Assembly (NCBI RefSeq): GCF_014649335.1
Contig: NZ_BMSV01000001.1
Span: forward strand, 868,001 to 932,000
Source of the DNA: Streptomyces roseolilacinus
GTDB lineage: Bacteria > Actinomycetota > Actinomycetes > Streptomycetales > Streptomycetaceae
Direction of reading: 5' to 3'
Length of the DNA stretch: 64,000 nucleotides
Every line of letters begins with the position of its first letter. Within the stretch, counting starts at the first letter, position 1. Under the pieces are notes generated by a model. The model searched no databases. It was given only the letters and a program-made list of their open reading frames with translations, and was not told the origin of the DNA. A program made the translations under genes and the position numbers. This document shows, one piece after another, positions 32,954 through 41,492 of this stretch.

Positions 32954-34699
32954 TCACGCGCCCAGCAGCTTGCGGACGCGGTCCGCGCCGACCGCCAGGA
33001 GCAGCGTCGGGAGGCGGGGACCCGTGTCCCGGCTGACGAGGAGGCGGTACAGGAGGACGAAGAAGTCGCGCTGGGCGACCTTCAGCTCCGGCGTCGGCTT
33101 CGCCTCCGGCTCCAAGCCGGCCATGACCTTCGGGACGCCGTAGACGAGCGTCGTCAGGCCGTCCAGCGACCAGTGGCTGTCCAGACCCTCCAGGAGGAGC
33201 CGCAACGACTCGCGGCCCTCCTCGTCGAGGGAGCCCAGCAGCTCCGTGTCCGGCTCGTCACGCACGATGGTGCGGGCCTCGGCCGGGACCTGCGTGGTGA
33301 TCCAGTTCTCCGCGCGGTCCAGTCGCGGCCGCACCTCGTCGAGCGAGGACAGCGGGTTCGCCGGGTCCAGCTCGCTGAGGATGCGCAGGGTCTGCTCGTC
33401 GTGCCCGGCCGTGACGTCCACGACCGAGGCGAGCGTCCGGTACGGCATCGGGCGCGGCGTGCGCGGCAGCTCGCCGGCGGCCGTGCGCACGGCGCGCGAG
33501 TGCGCGGCGGCGTCGGCCGGCAGCACCGTGCCGTCCGCGACCTTGGCCTCCAGCTTGTCCCACTCGTCGTAGAGCCGCTGGATCTCCTGGTCGAACGCGA
33601 TCTTGAAGGCCTGGTTCGGCTTGCGGCGCGCGTACAGCCAGCGCAGCAGCGGCGCCTCCATGATCTTCAGCGCGTCCGCCGGCGTGGGCACGCCGCCCTT
33701 GGAGGACGACATCTTCGCCATGCCGGAGATGCCGACGAAGGCGTACATCGGGCCGATCGGCTGGACGCCGTCGAAGACCTCGCGGACGATCTGCCCGCCG
33801 ACCACGAAGGACGAGCCGGGCGACGAGTGGTCGACGCCGCTGGGCTCGAAGATCACGCCCTCGTACGCCCAGCGCATCGGCCAGTCGACCTTCCAGACCA
33901 GCTTGCCGCGGTCGAACTCCTCCAGCCGCACGGTCTCGGAGAAGCCGCACACGCAGCCGTACGCCATCTCGGTCGTCTCGTCGTCGTACGACGTGACGGT
34001 CGTGAGGTCGCGCTCGCAGCGGCCGCAGTACGGCTTGTACGGGTAGTACCCGCCGGCGCCGCCCGAGCCGTCGTCCTCGCTGGCCGCGCCGGAGCCCTCG
34101 GCGGCCTCCAGCTCGGCCTCGTCGACCGGCTTCTGCTGCTTCTGCTGCGCCTTGCCCTTGGGCTGGCCGGTGGCCTTGTCCTTCGTCCGGTACCGGTCGA
34201 GGATCGCGTCGATCCGGGCACGGTTCCGCATCGCGTGCAGGATCTGCGCGCGGTAGGCGCCGCCCGTGTACTGCTCCGTCTGGCTGATGCCGTCGAACTC
34301 GACGCCCAGCTCGGCGAGCGACGCGACCATGGCGGCCTTGAAGTGCTCCGCCCAGTTCGCGTGCGGGGAGCCCGCCGGGGCCGGGACGGACGTCAGGGGC
34401 TTGCCGATGTGCTCGGCCCAGGAGTCGTCGACCCCGGGGACGCCGGCCGGGACCTTGCGGTAGCGGTCGTAGTCGTCCCAGGAGATCAGGTGCCGGACCT
34501 CGTGCCCGCGGCGGCGGACCTCGTCGGCCACCAGGTGCGGGGTCATGACCTCGCGGAGGTTGCCGAGGTGGATGGGGCCGGACGGGGAGAGGCCGGAGGC
34601 GACGACGACCGGTTTGCCAGGCGCACGTCGCTCCGACTCGGCGATGACCTCGTCCGCGAAACGGGAGACCCAGTCGGTCTCGGTGCTGCTCTGAGCCAC
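32954..34699 (-). CDS. lysS: Class I lysyl-tRNA synthetase
   Basis: A 581-residue LysRS of the archaeal-type class I fold, not the usual bacterial class II. The HIGH-type motif is HLGN at residues 44-47 (SGPIHLGNLREVMTPH) and the KMSKS-type loop is KMSSSKG at 329-335. A zinc-ribbon is present (Cys225, Cys228, Cys249, Cys251). Residues about 172-219 are a Lys/Gln/Glu/Gly-rich insertion that looks disordered. The GTG at 34699 (VAQSSTETDW) gives the family N-terminus. It is divergent from argS, an arrangement I recall from other Streptomyces. Many streptomycetes also carry a class II LysRS elsewhere. Confidence 0.94.
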   Translation of the reverse strand: MAQSSTETDWVSRFADEVIAESERRAPGKPVVVASGLSPSGPIHLGNLREVMTPHLVADEVRRRGHEVRHLISWDDYDRYRKVPAGVPGVDDSWAEHIGKPLTSVPAPAGSPHANWAEHFKAAMVASLAELGVEFDGISQTEQYTGGAYRAQILHAMRNRARIDAILDRYRTKDKATGQPKGKAQQKQQKPVDEAELEAAEGSGAASEDDGSGGAGGYYPYKPYCGRCERDLTTVTSYDDETTEMAYGCVCGFSETVRLEEFDRGKLVWKVDWPMRWAYEGVIFEPSGVDHSSPGSSFVVGGQIVREVFDGVQPIGPMYAFVGISGMAKMSSSKGGVPTPADALKIMEAPLLRWLYARRKPNQAFKIAFDQEIQRLYDEWDKLEAKVADGTVLPADAAAHSRAVRTAAGELPRTPRPMPYRTLASVVDVTAGHDEQTLRILSELDPANPLSSLDEVRPRLDRAENWITTQVPAEARTIVRDEPDTELLGSLDEEGRESLRLLLEGLDSHWSLDGLTTLVYGVPKVMAGLEPEAKPTPELKVAQRDFFVLLYRLLVSRDTGPRLPTLLLAVGADRVRKLLGA

Positions 34700-34800
34700 G
34701 ATCGGCACGTCCTTGGTTTTCTCTGCGGGTTTCGGAGGGTCGGTCTCGGGGCGGCGTCGCCCCTCGGCCATTCTCCCAGACGGGACAACCGGACCGGAGG

Positions 34801-34843
34801 TTGTCCACAGGCGCGGGTCGTCCTCGGTCCGCCGTCGTCCACA
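34801..34843 (+). promoter_or_regulatory. Two DnaA-box-like sites between lysS and argS
   Basis: TTGTCCACA at 34801-34809 is an exact match to the Streptomyces DnaA-box consensus, and TCGTCCACA at 34835-34843 is a one-base variant, in the same orientation and 34 bp apart. A TTGACA at 34888-34893 downstream could belong to the argS promoter, though no convincing -10 follows. Confidence 0.5.
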
Positions 34844-34957
34844 GGGGGGGCAAGCCGTGGGAAAGAGGTTGCTCGGCCGTGGGACACTTGACAACCGGAA
34901 TAGCACGACACCGACACGGCACAGAACCCCAAGCCCCCGAAACAGGAACGGAAGCTC

Positions 34958-36745
34958 ATGGCCTCGGTCCCTTCTCTCGCTTCGACCGTGCAGCAGCGCC
35001 TCGCGGACGCCCTCTCGGCAGCCCTGCCGGAGGCCGGCTCCGCCGACCCGCTGCTGCGACGAAGCGACCGGGCCGACTTCCAGGCCAACGGCATCCTGGC
35101 GCTCGCGAAGAAGCTCAAGGGCAACCCGCGCGAGCTGGCGACGAAGGTCGTCGAGGCGCTCCCGGCGGACGACGTGCTGAAGGAGGTCGAGGTCTCCGGC
35201 CCCGGCTTCCTCAACATCACGGTCAGCGACCGGGCGATCGTCGACACGCTGGCGGCCCGCGCCGCCGACGACCGCCTCGGCGTGCCGTACGCGCAGGAGC
35301 CGGGCACGACGGTCGTCGACTACGCCCAGCCGAACGTGGCGAAGGAGATGCACGTCGGCCACCTGCGGTCCGCCGTCATCGGCGACGCGATGGTGCAGAT
35401 CCTGGAGTTCGCGGGCGAGAAGGTGGTCCGCCGCCACCACATCGGCGACTGGGGCACCCAGTTCGGCATGCTCATCCAGTACCTCATCGAGCACCCGCAC
35501 GAGCTGGACCACAAGGCGGACACGGGCGACACGCAGGCCTCCGGCGAGGAGGCCATGTCGAACCTGAACCGGCTGTACAAGGCGTCGCGCGCGCTGTTCG
35601 ACTCCGACGAGGAGTTCAAGGCGCGGGCCCGCGACCGGGTCGTCCTGCTCCAGTCCGGCGACCCGGAGACGATCCGGCTGTGGCAGCGCTTCGTCGACGA
35701 GTCGAAGATCTACTTCTACTCGGTCTTCGACAAGCTGGACATGGAGGTCCGCGACCCGGACGTGGTCGGCGAGTCGGGTTACAACGACATGCTGGACGAG
35801 ACGTGCCGCCTCCTGGAGGAGTCGGGCGTCGCGGTCCGCTCGGAGGGCGCGCTGTGCGTGTTCTTCGACGACGTGAAGGGCCCGGACGGCAAGCCGGTCC
35901 CGCTGATCGTCCGCAAGTCGAACGGCGGTTACGGGTACGCGGCGACGGACCTGTCCGCGATCCGCGACCGCGTGCAGAAGCTGGGCGCGGACACCCTGCT
36001 GTACGTGGTGGACGCGCGGCAGTCGCTGCACTTCAAGATGGTCTTCGAGACGGCGCGCCGGGCGGGCTGGCTGGGCGACGGTGTCAAGGCCGTCCAGCTG
36101 GCGTTCGGCACGGTCCTCGGCAAGGACGGCAAGCCGTTCAAGACCCGTGAGGGCGAGACGGTCCGGCTCGTGGACCTGCTGGACGAGGCGATCGAGCGCG
36201 CCTCCGCGGTCGTCCGGGAGAAGTCCGAGGGCCTGCCCGAGGCCGAGCGCCTCACCGAGGAGGAGATCGCCGAGCGCGGCACCCAGGTCGGCATCGGCGC
36301 GATCAAGTACGCGGACCTGTCGACGTCCGCGTCCCGCGACTACAAGTTCGACCTGGACCAGATGGTGTCGCTGAACGGCGACACGTCGGTGTACCTCCAG
36401 TACGCGTACGCGCGTATCCGGTCGATCGTCCGCAAGTCCGGCGACGCCGAGCCGGTCGCGCACCCGGAGCTGGAGCTGGCCCCGGCGGAGCGCGCGCTGG
36501 GCCTGCACCTGGACCGCTTCGGGGAGACGCTCACCGAGGTGGCCGCGTCGTACGAGCCGCACCGGCTGGCCGCGTACCTGTACCAGCTGGCGTCGCTGTA
36601 CACGACGTTCTACGCGGAGTGCCCGGTCCTCAAGGCGCCCACGCCGGAGCAGGTGGAGAACCGCCTGTTCCTGTGCGACCTGACCGCGCGCACGCTGCGC
36701 CAGGGCATGGCGCTGCTGGGCATCCGGACGCCCGAGCGCCTCTGA
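34958..36745 (+). CDS. argS: Arginyl-tRNA synthetase
   Basis: A 595-residue class I ArgRS. The N-terminal additional domain is followed by the HIGH motif HVGH at residues 132-135 ([20 protein letters not shown]). The catalytic domain includes [21 protein letters not shown] in place of a canonical KMSKS loop, as in many ArgRS. The C-terminal helical anticodon domain contains [22 protein letters not shown], and the protein ends in GIRTPERL. Upstream GGAACGGAAGCTC serves as ribosome-binding region. Its last codons and stop are tandemly duplicated in the DNA (see 36727-36760), and a perfect 15-bp hairpin follows. Confidence 0.96.
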   Translation: MASVPSLASTVQQRLADALSAALPEAGSADPLLRRSDRADFQANGILALAKKLKGNPRELATKVVEALPADDVLKEVEVSGPGFLNITVSDRAIVDTLAARAADDRLGVPYAQEPGTTVVDYAQPNVAKEMHVGHLRSAVIGDAMVQILEFAGEKVVRRHHIGDWGTQFGMLIQYLIEHPHELDHKADTGDTQASGEEAMSNLNRLYKASRALFDSDEEFKARARDRVVLLQSGDPETIRLWQRFVDESKIYFYSVFDKLDMEVRDPDVVGESGYNDMLDETCRLLEESGVAVRSEGALCVFFDDVKGPDGKPVPLIVRKSNGGYGYAATDLSAIRDRVQKLGADTLLYVVDARQSLHFKMVFETARRAGWLGDGVKAVQLAFGTVLGKDGKPFKTREGETVRLVDLLDEAIERASAVVREKSEGLPEAERLTEEEIAERGTQVGIGAIKYADLSTSASRDYKFDLDQMVSLNGDTSVYLQYAYARIRSIVRKSGDAEPVAHPELELAPAERALGLHLDRFGETLTEVAASYEPHRLAAYLYQLASLYTTFYAECPVLKAPTPEQVENRLFLCDLTARTLRQGMALLGIRTPERL

Positions 36746-36760
36746 CGCCCGAGCGCCTCT
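36727..36760 (+). repeat. 17-bp tandem duplication across the argS stop codon
   Basis: GACGCCCGAGCGCCTCT is repeated head to tail, so the argS C-terminal codons and TGA are followed by an untranslated copy ending in a second TGA. Confidence 0.85.
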
Positions 36761-36770
36761 GACGCTCGCC

Positions 36771-36805
36771 CCCGGTCGCCGCGCCCACGTGGCGCGGCGA
36801 CCGGG
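36771..36805. terminator. Perfect hairpin between argS and the HTH gene
   Basis: 15-bp perfect arms (36771-36785 and 36791-36805) around CACGT, 26 bp after the argS stop and 18 bp beyond the stop of the convergent gene. A bidirectional factor-independent-type stem without a T run, as usual in this genus. Confidence 0.85.
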
Positions 36806-36823
36806 CGGGCCGTTCGCCGGCCC

Positions 36824-38455
36824 TCACCCGCTGACGTGCGGGATCCACCCGCCGCTGCCCAGCGGGTAGTCGAAGGTGGGCCGCCCCGTGGTCGCGCTCG
36901 TCGCGAAGGGCCGGCCGCGATCGTCGAGGCGCAGCGTCCCCCGCCGCCCCTCGCTGCTCCACTCCAGCTCCAGGTACCAGCGCACGGAGTGCCCGGTGGT
37001 GTGCGCCGTGACCCGCAGCATCTGGGGGTCGTCCGCGGACACCTTGTACGGGAAGTCGCTCGCCGGGATCTCCCTGTCGCCCTGCAGCCCCGCGACGGGC
37101 ACGGCGCGCGGCTGCGCCGCGTCCAGGTTGACGTCGAGGCCCATGGGCCTCATCTCACCGCCGCAGCCCACACCCATCGTGTACGCGTTCCAGGGCAGCG
37201 GCGCGTCCTTCTCCACCATCCGTACGTGCAGCGCGTGCAGCACCACCGTCTCGTCGCCCGTGGCCTGCACGGACAGCTCCATCAACACGTCCCCGCCGGG
37301 CACCCCGCCCAGGGGGGCGGCCCAGCCGCGCGCGCCCTGCTCCGAGGGCGGCGGGGGGACCCGGGTGGGCGGCCTGTCCACCATGTACACCTGGCTGCAC
37401 GGGTCGCGCCAGACGTACGGGCGCACGTCGACGGTCAGCGGTACGCCGCTCCGGCGCCGCTCCGGCGCCGCGCTGCGCGGGCTCTCGGTCCCGGACGGCG
37501 CGGCGGTGGTGGTCGGGGACGCGGTGGCGGAGGGGCTGGGGGTGCCGGTCGGGGCGGAGGGCGTCGGCGTCGCGGAGGCGGTCGTGCTGCTGGGGCCGGC
37601 GGGGACGAGGGGCCGGGCCGGCGTGGTGTGCCACTCGCCGCTCGCGTCGACGGAGCTCTTGGGTGCGCGGGAGTCCATCGTCAGGGCGAGCGCGGCGGAG
37701 GCGGTCAGGGCGACGACGGCCGCCGCGGCGGCGGCGAGGCGGACGCGCCGCCGCCGGATCCGGGCGCCGGACGGCCGCACGGGCGGGGACGCGATGACGG
37801 CCACGGGGTCGGAGGCGGCGGCCGTGTCCGCGCCGGGCGCGGGCTCCGGTCCGGCCGGCGCCACCCCATCCGGCCGACCGATGGGACCGACGGGACCGGC
37901 GGAGCCGGCAGGCGCGGCCGACGCGGCCGGGTGGACCGCCCCGTCCGCCTCACCTTGCCCGGCCGACCCGACGTCATCGCCTTGCCCGGCCGACCCGACC
38001 GACTCACCCTGCCCGGCCGACCCGACGGACTCACCCTGCCCGGCCGACCCGACCGACTCACCCTGCCCGGCCGGTTCGGCAGAGGAGCCGCCCCCCGCGG
38101 ACCCCATCACCGTCAGCCGCTCCCCCGCCGACGACCGCTCCCCCGCCGGCGGACGTCCCGAACCGACGGCGTCCTCCGGCCGGCCGGGTGCCGCCGCCTC
38201 CGGCGGGGCCGTCCGGGCACGGCGCCGGGCCTCGTCGGCGACGATCCAGCGCCGGTGCAGCGCCACCATCTCGTCGCGGGACGCCCCGCACAGCCGCGCG
38301 AGCCGCTCCACGGGGGCGAACTCCGTCGGCACGGCGTCACCGTTGCAGTAGCGGTGCAGCGTCGACGTACTCATGTGCGCCCGCTTGGCGAGCGCGCCGT
38401 AACTGAGTCCGGAGCGCTCCTTGAGCCCCCGCAACGCCTCCGCGAAGTCTTCCAT
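36824..38455 (-). CDS. HTH-XRE membrane protein with 9-residue repeats
   Basis: A 543-residue protein. The N-terminal XRE-like helix-turn-helix (EALRGLKERSGLSYGALAKRAHMSTSTLHRYCNGD, residues 7-40) is followed by a Pro/Ala/Gly linker. This includes a 9-residue tandem repeat GQGESVGSA (about residues 130-172, five copies, last two degenerate). One membrane helix lies at about 239-260, then a Ser/Thr/Pro stalk and an extracytoplasmic domain with paired Cys (VWRDPCSQVYMVDRPP; MGVGCGGEMRP). The layout fits a cytoplasmic DNA-binding head coupled to an outside sensor. ATG 38455 follows the family start MEDFAEALRGL. It converges on argS. Confidence 0.82.
   Translation of the reverse strand: MEDFAEALRGLKERSGLSYGALAKRAHMSTSTLHRYCNGDAVPTEFAPVERLARLCGASRDEMVALHRRWIVADEARRRARTAPPEAAAPGRPEDAVGSGRPPAGERSSAGERLTVMGSAGGGSSAEPAGQGESVGSAGQGESVGSAGQGESVGSAGQGDDVGSAGQGEADGAVHPAASAAPAGSAGPVGPIGRPDGVAPAGPEPAPGADTAAASDPVAVIASPPVRPSGARIRRRRVRLAAAAAAVVALTASAALALTMDSRAPKSSVDASGEWHTTPARPLVPAGPSSTTASATPTPSAPTGTPSPSATASPTTTAAPSGTESPRSAAPERRRSGVPLTVDVRPYVWRDPCSQVYMVDRPPTRVPPPPSEQGARGWAAPLGGVPGGDVLMELSVQATGDETVVLHALHVRMVEKDAPLPWNAYTMGVGCGGEMRPMGLDVNLDAAQPRAVPVAGLQGDREIPASDFPYKVSADDPQMLRVTAHTTGHSVRWYLELEWSSEGRRGTLRLDDRGRPFATSATTGRPTFDYPLGSGGWIPHVSG
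37948..38079 (-). repeat. 27-bp in-frame tandem repeat (GQGESVGSA)
   Basis: About five copies of a 27-bp unit containing CTGCCCGGCCGACCCGAC on the plus strand. The three central copies are nearly identical in DNA, which suggests recent expansion or contraction. Confidence 0.8.
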
Positions 38456-38636
38456 CCCGGCCTCCACCCAGCCTCCCCCTTCACCGCACCGTTCCAGGCA
38501 CGCGTTCCAGGCACCCAACGACGCTGCAGGTCAGAGCCGTTCCAGCGTTCCAGCGTTCCTCATTGTCCCGTGCCGATTGCCTGCGAATCACGCCGCCGGG
38601 CACGGTGTGTCCAGCACCACGGAGACAGGAGCACCG

Positions 38637-38735
38637 ATGCGGTCCCACCACCGCCTCGATCTCGTCGACGCCTGCGCCGTCGGCGTCCTGATCGTCTGCA
38701 CCGCGATCCTCATCGCACTGATCAACCGTCACTGA
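38637..38735 (+). CDS. 32-residue single-span membrane peptide
   Basis: A very short ORF with a strong AGGAG ribosome-binding site (AGGAGCACCG directly before the ATG). It encodes MRSHHRLDLVDACAVGVLI followed by a continuous hydrophobic stretch and a basic INRH end: one membrane helix of about 20 residues. It lies between the divergent HTH-membrane gene and a DUF4232 lipoprotein that starts 29 bp later, and would be cotranscribed with the latter. No family is recognised. Ribosome-binding site, composition and membrane profile make translation plausible. Confidence 0.55.
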   Translation: MRSHHRLDLVDACAVGVLIVCTAILIALINRH

Positions 38736-38764
38736 GCAACCACCAACGGGGAGTACGAACCGTC

Positions 38765-39505
38765 ATGCGAACCTTCCGCACCCGCACCACCGCCGCCGCC
38801 GCGACCGCCCTCCTGGCCGCGCTCTCGCTCACCGCCTGCCAGAACGGCGACGGCTCCGACCTCGGCGCCGCCCCCTCCGCCCTGCCGTCCGCCGCGCCGA
38901 GCAGCCCGGCCGCCGACGCCCCCGCCCCCGCGAACTCCGCCTCCCCCGCAGGCGCGAAGGGCGGCAACGGCACGAGCACCGGCACCGGCACCGGCACCGG
39001 CAAGGACGGAAGCGGCACCGGCGACCAGGCCAAGCCCGCCGCCCCCGCCGGCAAGGGCGGCTCCGCGGACCCCGCTTCCTTCGCCCCCTGCACCGGCGAC
39101 AACACCCGGGTGACCGCCGTCCAGCCGCCCCGCCCGATCAACCACCTGCTGATCACCGCCACCAACACCGGCTCCCGCACGTGCCTGGCGTACGCCGCCC
39201 CGCTGCTCCGCTTCGACGACGAGCAGGCGGCCGCGCAGATCATCGAGGGCAGCAAGCCGCAGGCCGTGGTCACCCTGGCCCCCGGCGAGTCCGCCTACGC
39301 CTCGGTCGTGCTGAGCGGCGAGCGCGCGCCGGAGGAGGCCAACGGCCGCGTCACCCAGCGGCTCGCCGTCCTGTTCGCCTCGCGCGACGCCTCCGGCTCG
39401 GTCGGCTCGCCCGCCGTGGTGAAGCTCCCGGCCGACACGTACAAGACGGACGACGCGGCCGTGTCGTACTGGCAGAGCACGAGGGAGGACGCCCTCACCT
39501 ACTGA
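38765..39505 (+). CDS. DUF4232 lipoprotein
   Basis: A 246-residue exported lipoprotein with lipobox SLTAC (Cys25). A long Ser/Ala/Pro/Gly/Thr linker includes a TGTGTGTG run, then the DUF4232 domain begins at FAPCTGDNTRVTAVQPPRPINHLLITATNTGSRTCLAYAAPLLRFD. Its two Cys (APC and TC) are the expected disulfide pair. The end, TYKTDDAAVSYWQS, is typical of the family. These proteins are abundant on Streptomyces surfaces and have no assigned function. A perfect 14-bp hairpin follows the stop. Confidence 0.85.
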   Translation: MRTFRTRTTAAAATALLAALSLTACQNGDGSDLGAAPSALPSAAPSSPAADAPAPANSASPAGAKGGNGTSTGTGTGTGKDGSGTGDQAKPAAPAGKGGSADPASFAPCTGDNTRVTAVQPPRPINHLLITATNTGSRTCLAYAAPLLRFDDEQAAAQIIEGSKPQAVVTLAPGESAYASVVLSGERAPEEANGRVTQRLAVLFASRDASGSVGSPAVVKLPADTYKTDDAAVSYWQSTREDALTY

Positions 39506-39547
39506 GCGGACCCGCGGACGCGGCACACCGCACGGTCAGCACCGTCC

Positions 39548-39579
39548 GAGGGGGCGGCGTCCCACGACGCCGCCCCCTC
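39548..39579 (+). terminator. Hairpin terminator of the DUF4232 gene
   Basis: Perfect 14-bp stem GAGGGGGCGGCGTC / GACGCCGCCCCCTC with a CCAC loop, 42 bp after the stop. Confidence 0.85.
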
Positions 39580-39653
39580 ACACCCGCGCCCGGGCACCCG
39601 GCCCCGGCGCGGGCACCCGGCCCCGGAGTCAGGACCGGGGCCGGGACCGGGGT

Positions 39654-39923
39654 TCAGATCAACGGACGCGACGGCTTCCCCTTCGCCTCGTCGATCTCGA
39701 CGTGGGCCTTCTGGAGCAGCTGCGTGCCGATGTCCATCAGCGCGCGCGCACCCGCGATCTCCTCACCGACCCGCAGCTGCCCGGAGTCGGTCGGGTGGCG
39801 CTGGGCCTGCCCGTGCCCCCGCACCTCGGTCCCGTCCCCGAGCCGCACGAGCGCGGCGGCCTTGGTCCGGTTGCCGTCCTCCTGGAACTCCATGTCGACG
39901 TGCCATCCGACTAGCGTGTGCAT
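39654..39923 (-). CDS. DUF1876 domain protein
   Basis: An 89-residue protein starting MHTLVGWHVDMEFQEDGNRTKAAALVRL and continuing with LGDGTEVRGHGQAQRHPTD. This is the DUF1876 family, a small dsRBD-like alpha/beta fold of unknown role that is often present in several copies in streptomycetes. ATG 39923 has GGAGGT 7 nt upstream. It is convergent with the DUF4232 gene and divergent from the SRPBCC gene at 40123. Confidence 0.88.
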   Translation of the reverse strand: MHTLVGWHVDMEFQEDGNRTKAAALVRLGDGTEVRGHGQAQRHPTDSGQLRVGEEIAGARALMDIGTQLLQKAHVEIDEAKGKPSRPLI

Positions 39924-40110
39924 ACGGAACACCTCCAGTACCTCCCTTCCAGGGTGCTCCGCCCGACCGCACCTCGCCCCTCCGGACCGCCCCCGCCCCG
40001 CAGCACGCCCCGCCCCGCCCACCACGCCCGTCCCCACACCCCCACGACCACCCCCGGGTGACCTCGGCCACCCCGGTCGTGAAGGCGGTATCCCGCTCGC
40101 CGGGCCGTCC

Positions 40111-40116
40111 TACGAT
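40111..40116 (+). promoter_or_regulatory. -10 hexamer for a leaderless SRPBCC transcript
   Basis: TACGAT is followed by six C residues and then the ATG at 40123. There is no ribosome-binding site, so a leaderless mRNA is likely. Confidence 0.5.
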
Positions 40117-40122
40117 CCCCCC

Positions 40123-40659
40123 ATGCGCTACGCAGACGGCCCGACCGCGACCACCGAGACGCACATCGCCGCACCCCCGGCCCGTGTCTGGGAGCTGGTG
40201 ACGGACATCGGCCTCCCCGCCCGCCTGAGCCCCGAACTCCAGCGCGCCACCTGGCTCGACGGCGCCACCGCGCCGGTCCCCGGCGCCCGTTTCGAGGGCC
40301 GCAACACCCACCCCCTCCTCGGTACCTGGCGCACCCACTCCCACGTCGTCGAGCTCGTCGAGCCGCGCGTCTTCGCCTGGGCCGTCACCGACCCGGACGA
40401 CCGCTTCGGCGGCGGCGCCCCCGACCCCGGCCACCCCCTGGCGACCTGGCGTTTCGACCTGTCCCCCGCCCCCGGCGGCGCGACCCTCCTGCGCCACACC
40501 GTCCGCCTCGGCCCGGCCCGCTCCGGCGTCAGCCTCGCCATCGACCGCGCCCCCGACCACGAGGAGGCCGTCGTGGCGGCCCGCCTCGACGAGCTGCGCG
40601 CGAACATGAACGCCACGCTCCACGGCATCAGGTCCCTGGCCCAGCAGCCGGCCGCCTGA
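40123..40659 (+). CDS. SRPBCC family protein
   Basis: A 178-residue polyketide_cyc2/START-like protein. The N-terminal TTETHIAAPPARVWELVTDIGLPARLSPELQRATWLDG is typical of the family, followed by the beta-grip strands (GARFEGRNTHPLLGTWRTHSHVVELVEPRVFAWAV; WRFDLSPAPGGATLLRHTVRLG) and a closing helix (EEAVVAARLDELRANMNATLHGI). It probably binds a small lipophilic molecule. No enzyme partner is adjacent. The start is supported by a -10 hexamer 6 nt upstream. Confidence 0.86.
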   Translation: MRYADGPTATTETHIAAPPARVWELVTDIGLPARLSPELQRATWLDGATAPVPGARFEGRNTHPLLGTWRTHSHVVELVEPRVFAWAVTDPDDRFGGGAPDPGHPLATWRFDLSPAPGGATLLRHTVRLGPARSGVSLAIDRAPDHEEAVVAARLDELRANMNATLHGIRSLAQQPAA

Positions 40660-40776
40660 TCCCGGGGACCTTTTTCCGCCGCGGTGTCATCCGGGTCCAC
40701 CGCGCGCGGGGTTTGTACGGGTGGAGAGGCGCCCCTCCGTCGAGTCCACCCGCAGTTCCCGAGGAGATCCGCATCC

Positions 40777-41367
40777 ATGACCCGGACGAAGAAGTACGCG
40801 GCGGTCGCCGCCGCGGCCGCCGTGCTGGTGAGCGTGCCGACGGGGGCGTACGCCGCCACCGAGCGGAGCACCACCGCGGCGGGCGCCACCACGACGGCCG
40901 TCACCGCCACCACGGCCCCCGCCACCGCCCCGCAGAAGCAGTCGCAGGCGTCGGGCATACGCGTCGTCGAGGCCGGTGAGCGCGTCGACGCCGGCCGCGG
41001 CTACGCGCTGTGGCTGACCCCCGACGGCAAGCACTGGTCGGACCCCGACGGGTTCGAGAACTTCCGCAGCGTCGTCGACGGCAACATCGACCGGTCCCGG
41101 CCCGGCGTCAGCCACCAGTCGGAGGGCGGCCCGGCCGGCGTGTTCCACTCCGGCGTGTACTACGGCACCAAGAAGGCCGCCCGCGTCGAGCTGGTCGCCG
41201 CCGACGGCACGCGGACCCCCGCGTCCCTCGTCGAGCTGCCCGGCAGGCCCGGCTGGGGCGCCTGGTACGTGCACACGCCCCCCTCGACGCACCCGGGCGG
41301 CCCGGGCGTGGCCCTGTACGACCGCGCGGGCCGGCTCCTCGCCGAGCTGCCCGCCTGGGACTTCTGA
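40777..41367 (+). CDS. Secreted protein sharing a domain with the adjacent anti-sigma-like protein
   Basis: A 196-residue protein with a Sec signal peptide (MTRTKKYAAVAAAAAVLVSV, cleavage near AYAAT) and a Thr/Ala-rich linker to about residue 60. A compact domain starts at IRVVEAGERVDAGRGYALWL and runs through GFENFRSVVDGNIDRSRPGV and GVFHSGVYYGTKKAARVEL to RAGRLLAELPAWDF. The same domain forms the outside part of the protein encoded at 42026-42742 (about two thirds of residues identical). Between the two genes lies an ECF sigma factor. The domain is not recognised. A soluble competitor or ligand for the membrane form is a reasonable guess. Confidence 0.85.
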   Translation: MTRTKKYAAVAAAAAVLVSVPTGAYAATERSTTAAGATTTAVTATTAPATAPQKQSQASGIRVVEAGERVDAGRGYALWLTPDGKHWSDPDGFENFRSVVDGNIDRSRPGVSHQSEGGPAGVFHSGVYYGTKKAARVELVAADGTRTPASLVELPGRPGWGAWYVHTPPSTHPGGPGVALYDRAGRLLAELPAWDF

Positions 41368-41492
41368 CCCGTCCCCGACCTGTGGCAGGGCCCGGCACGG
41401 GGCGGGCCCTGCCGCAGCACCCCCACAGCACCCCGCGGCACCCACCGCCACCACCCCCGCCCCACCGCCGTACGAACGCGAGGTTCCGCACC

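Noticed and set aside
32954..36562. 1202-codon minus-strand frame including lysS
   Set aside because: Only the part from GTG 34699 onward is lysS; the upstream portion is antisense to argS.
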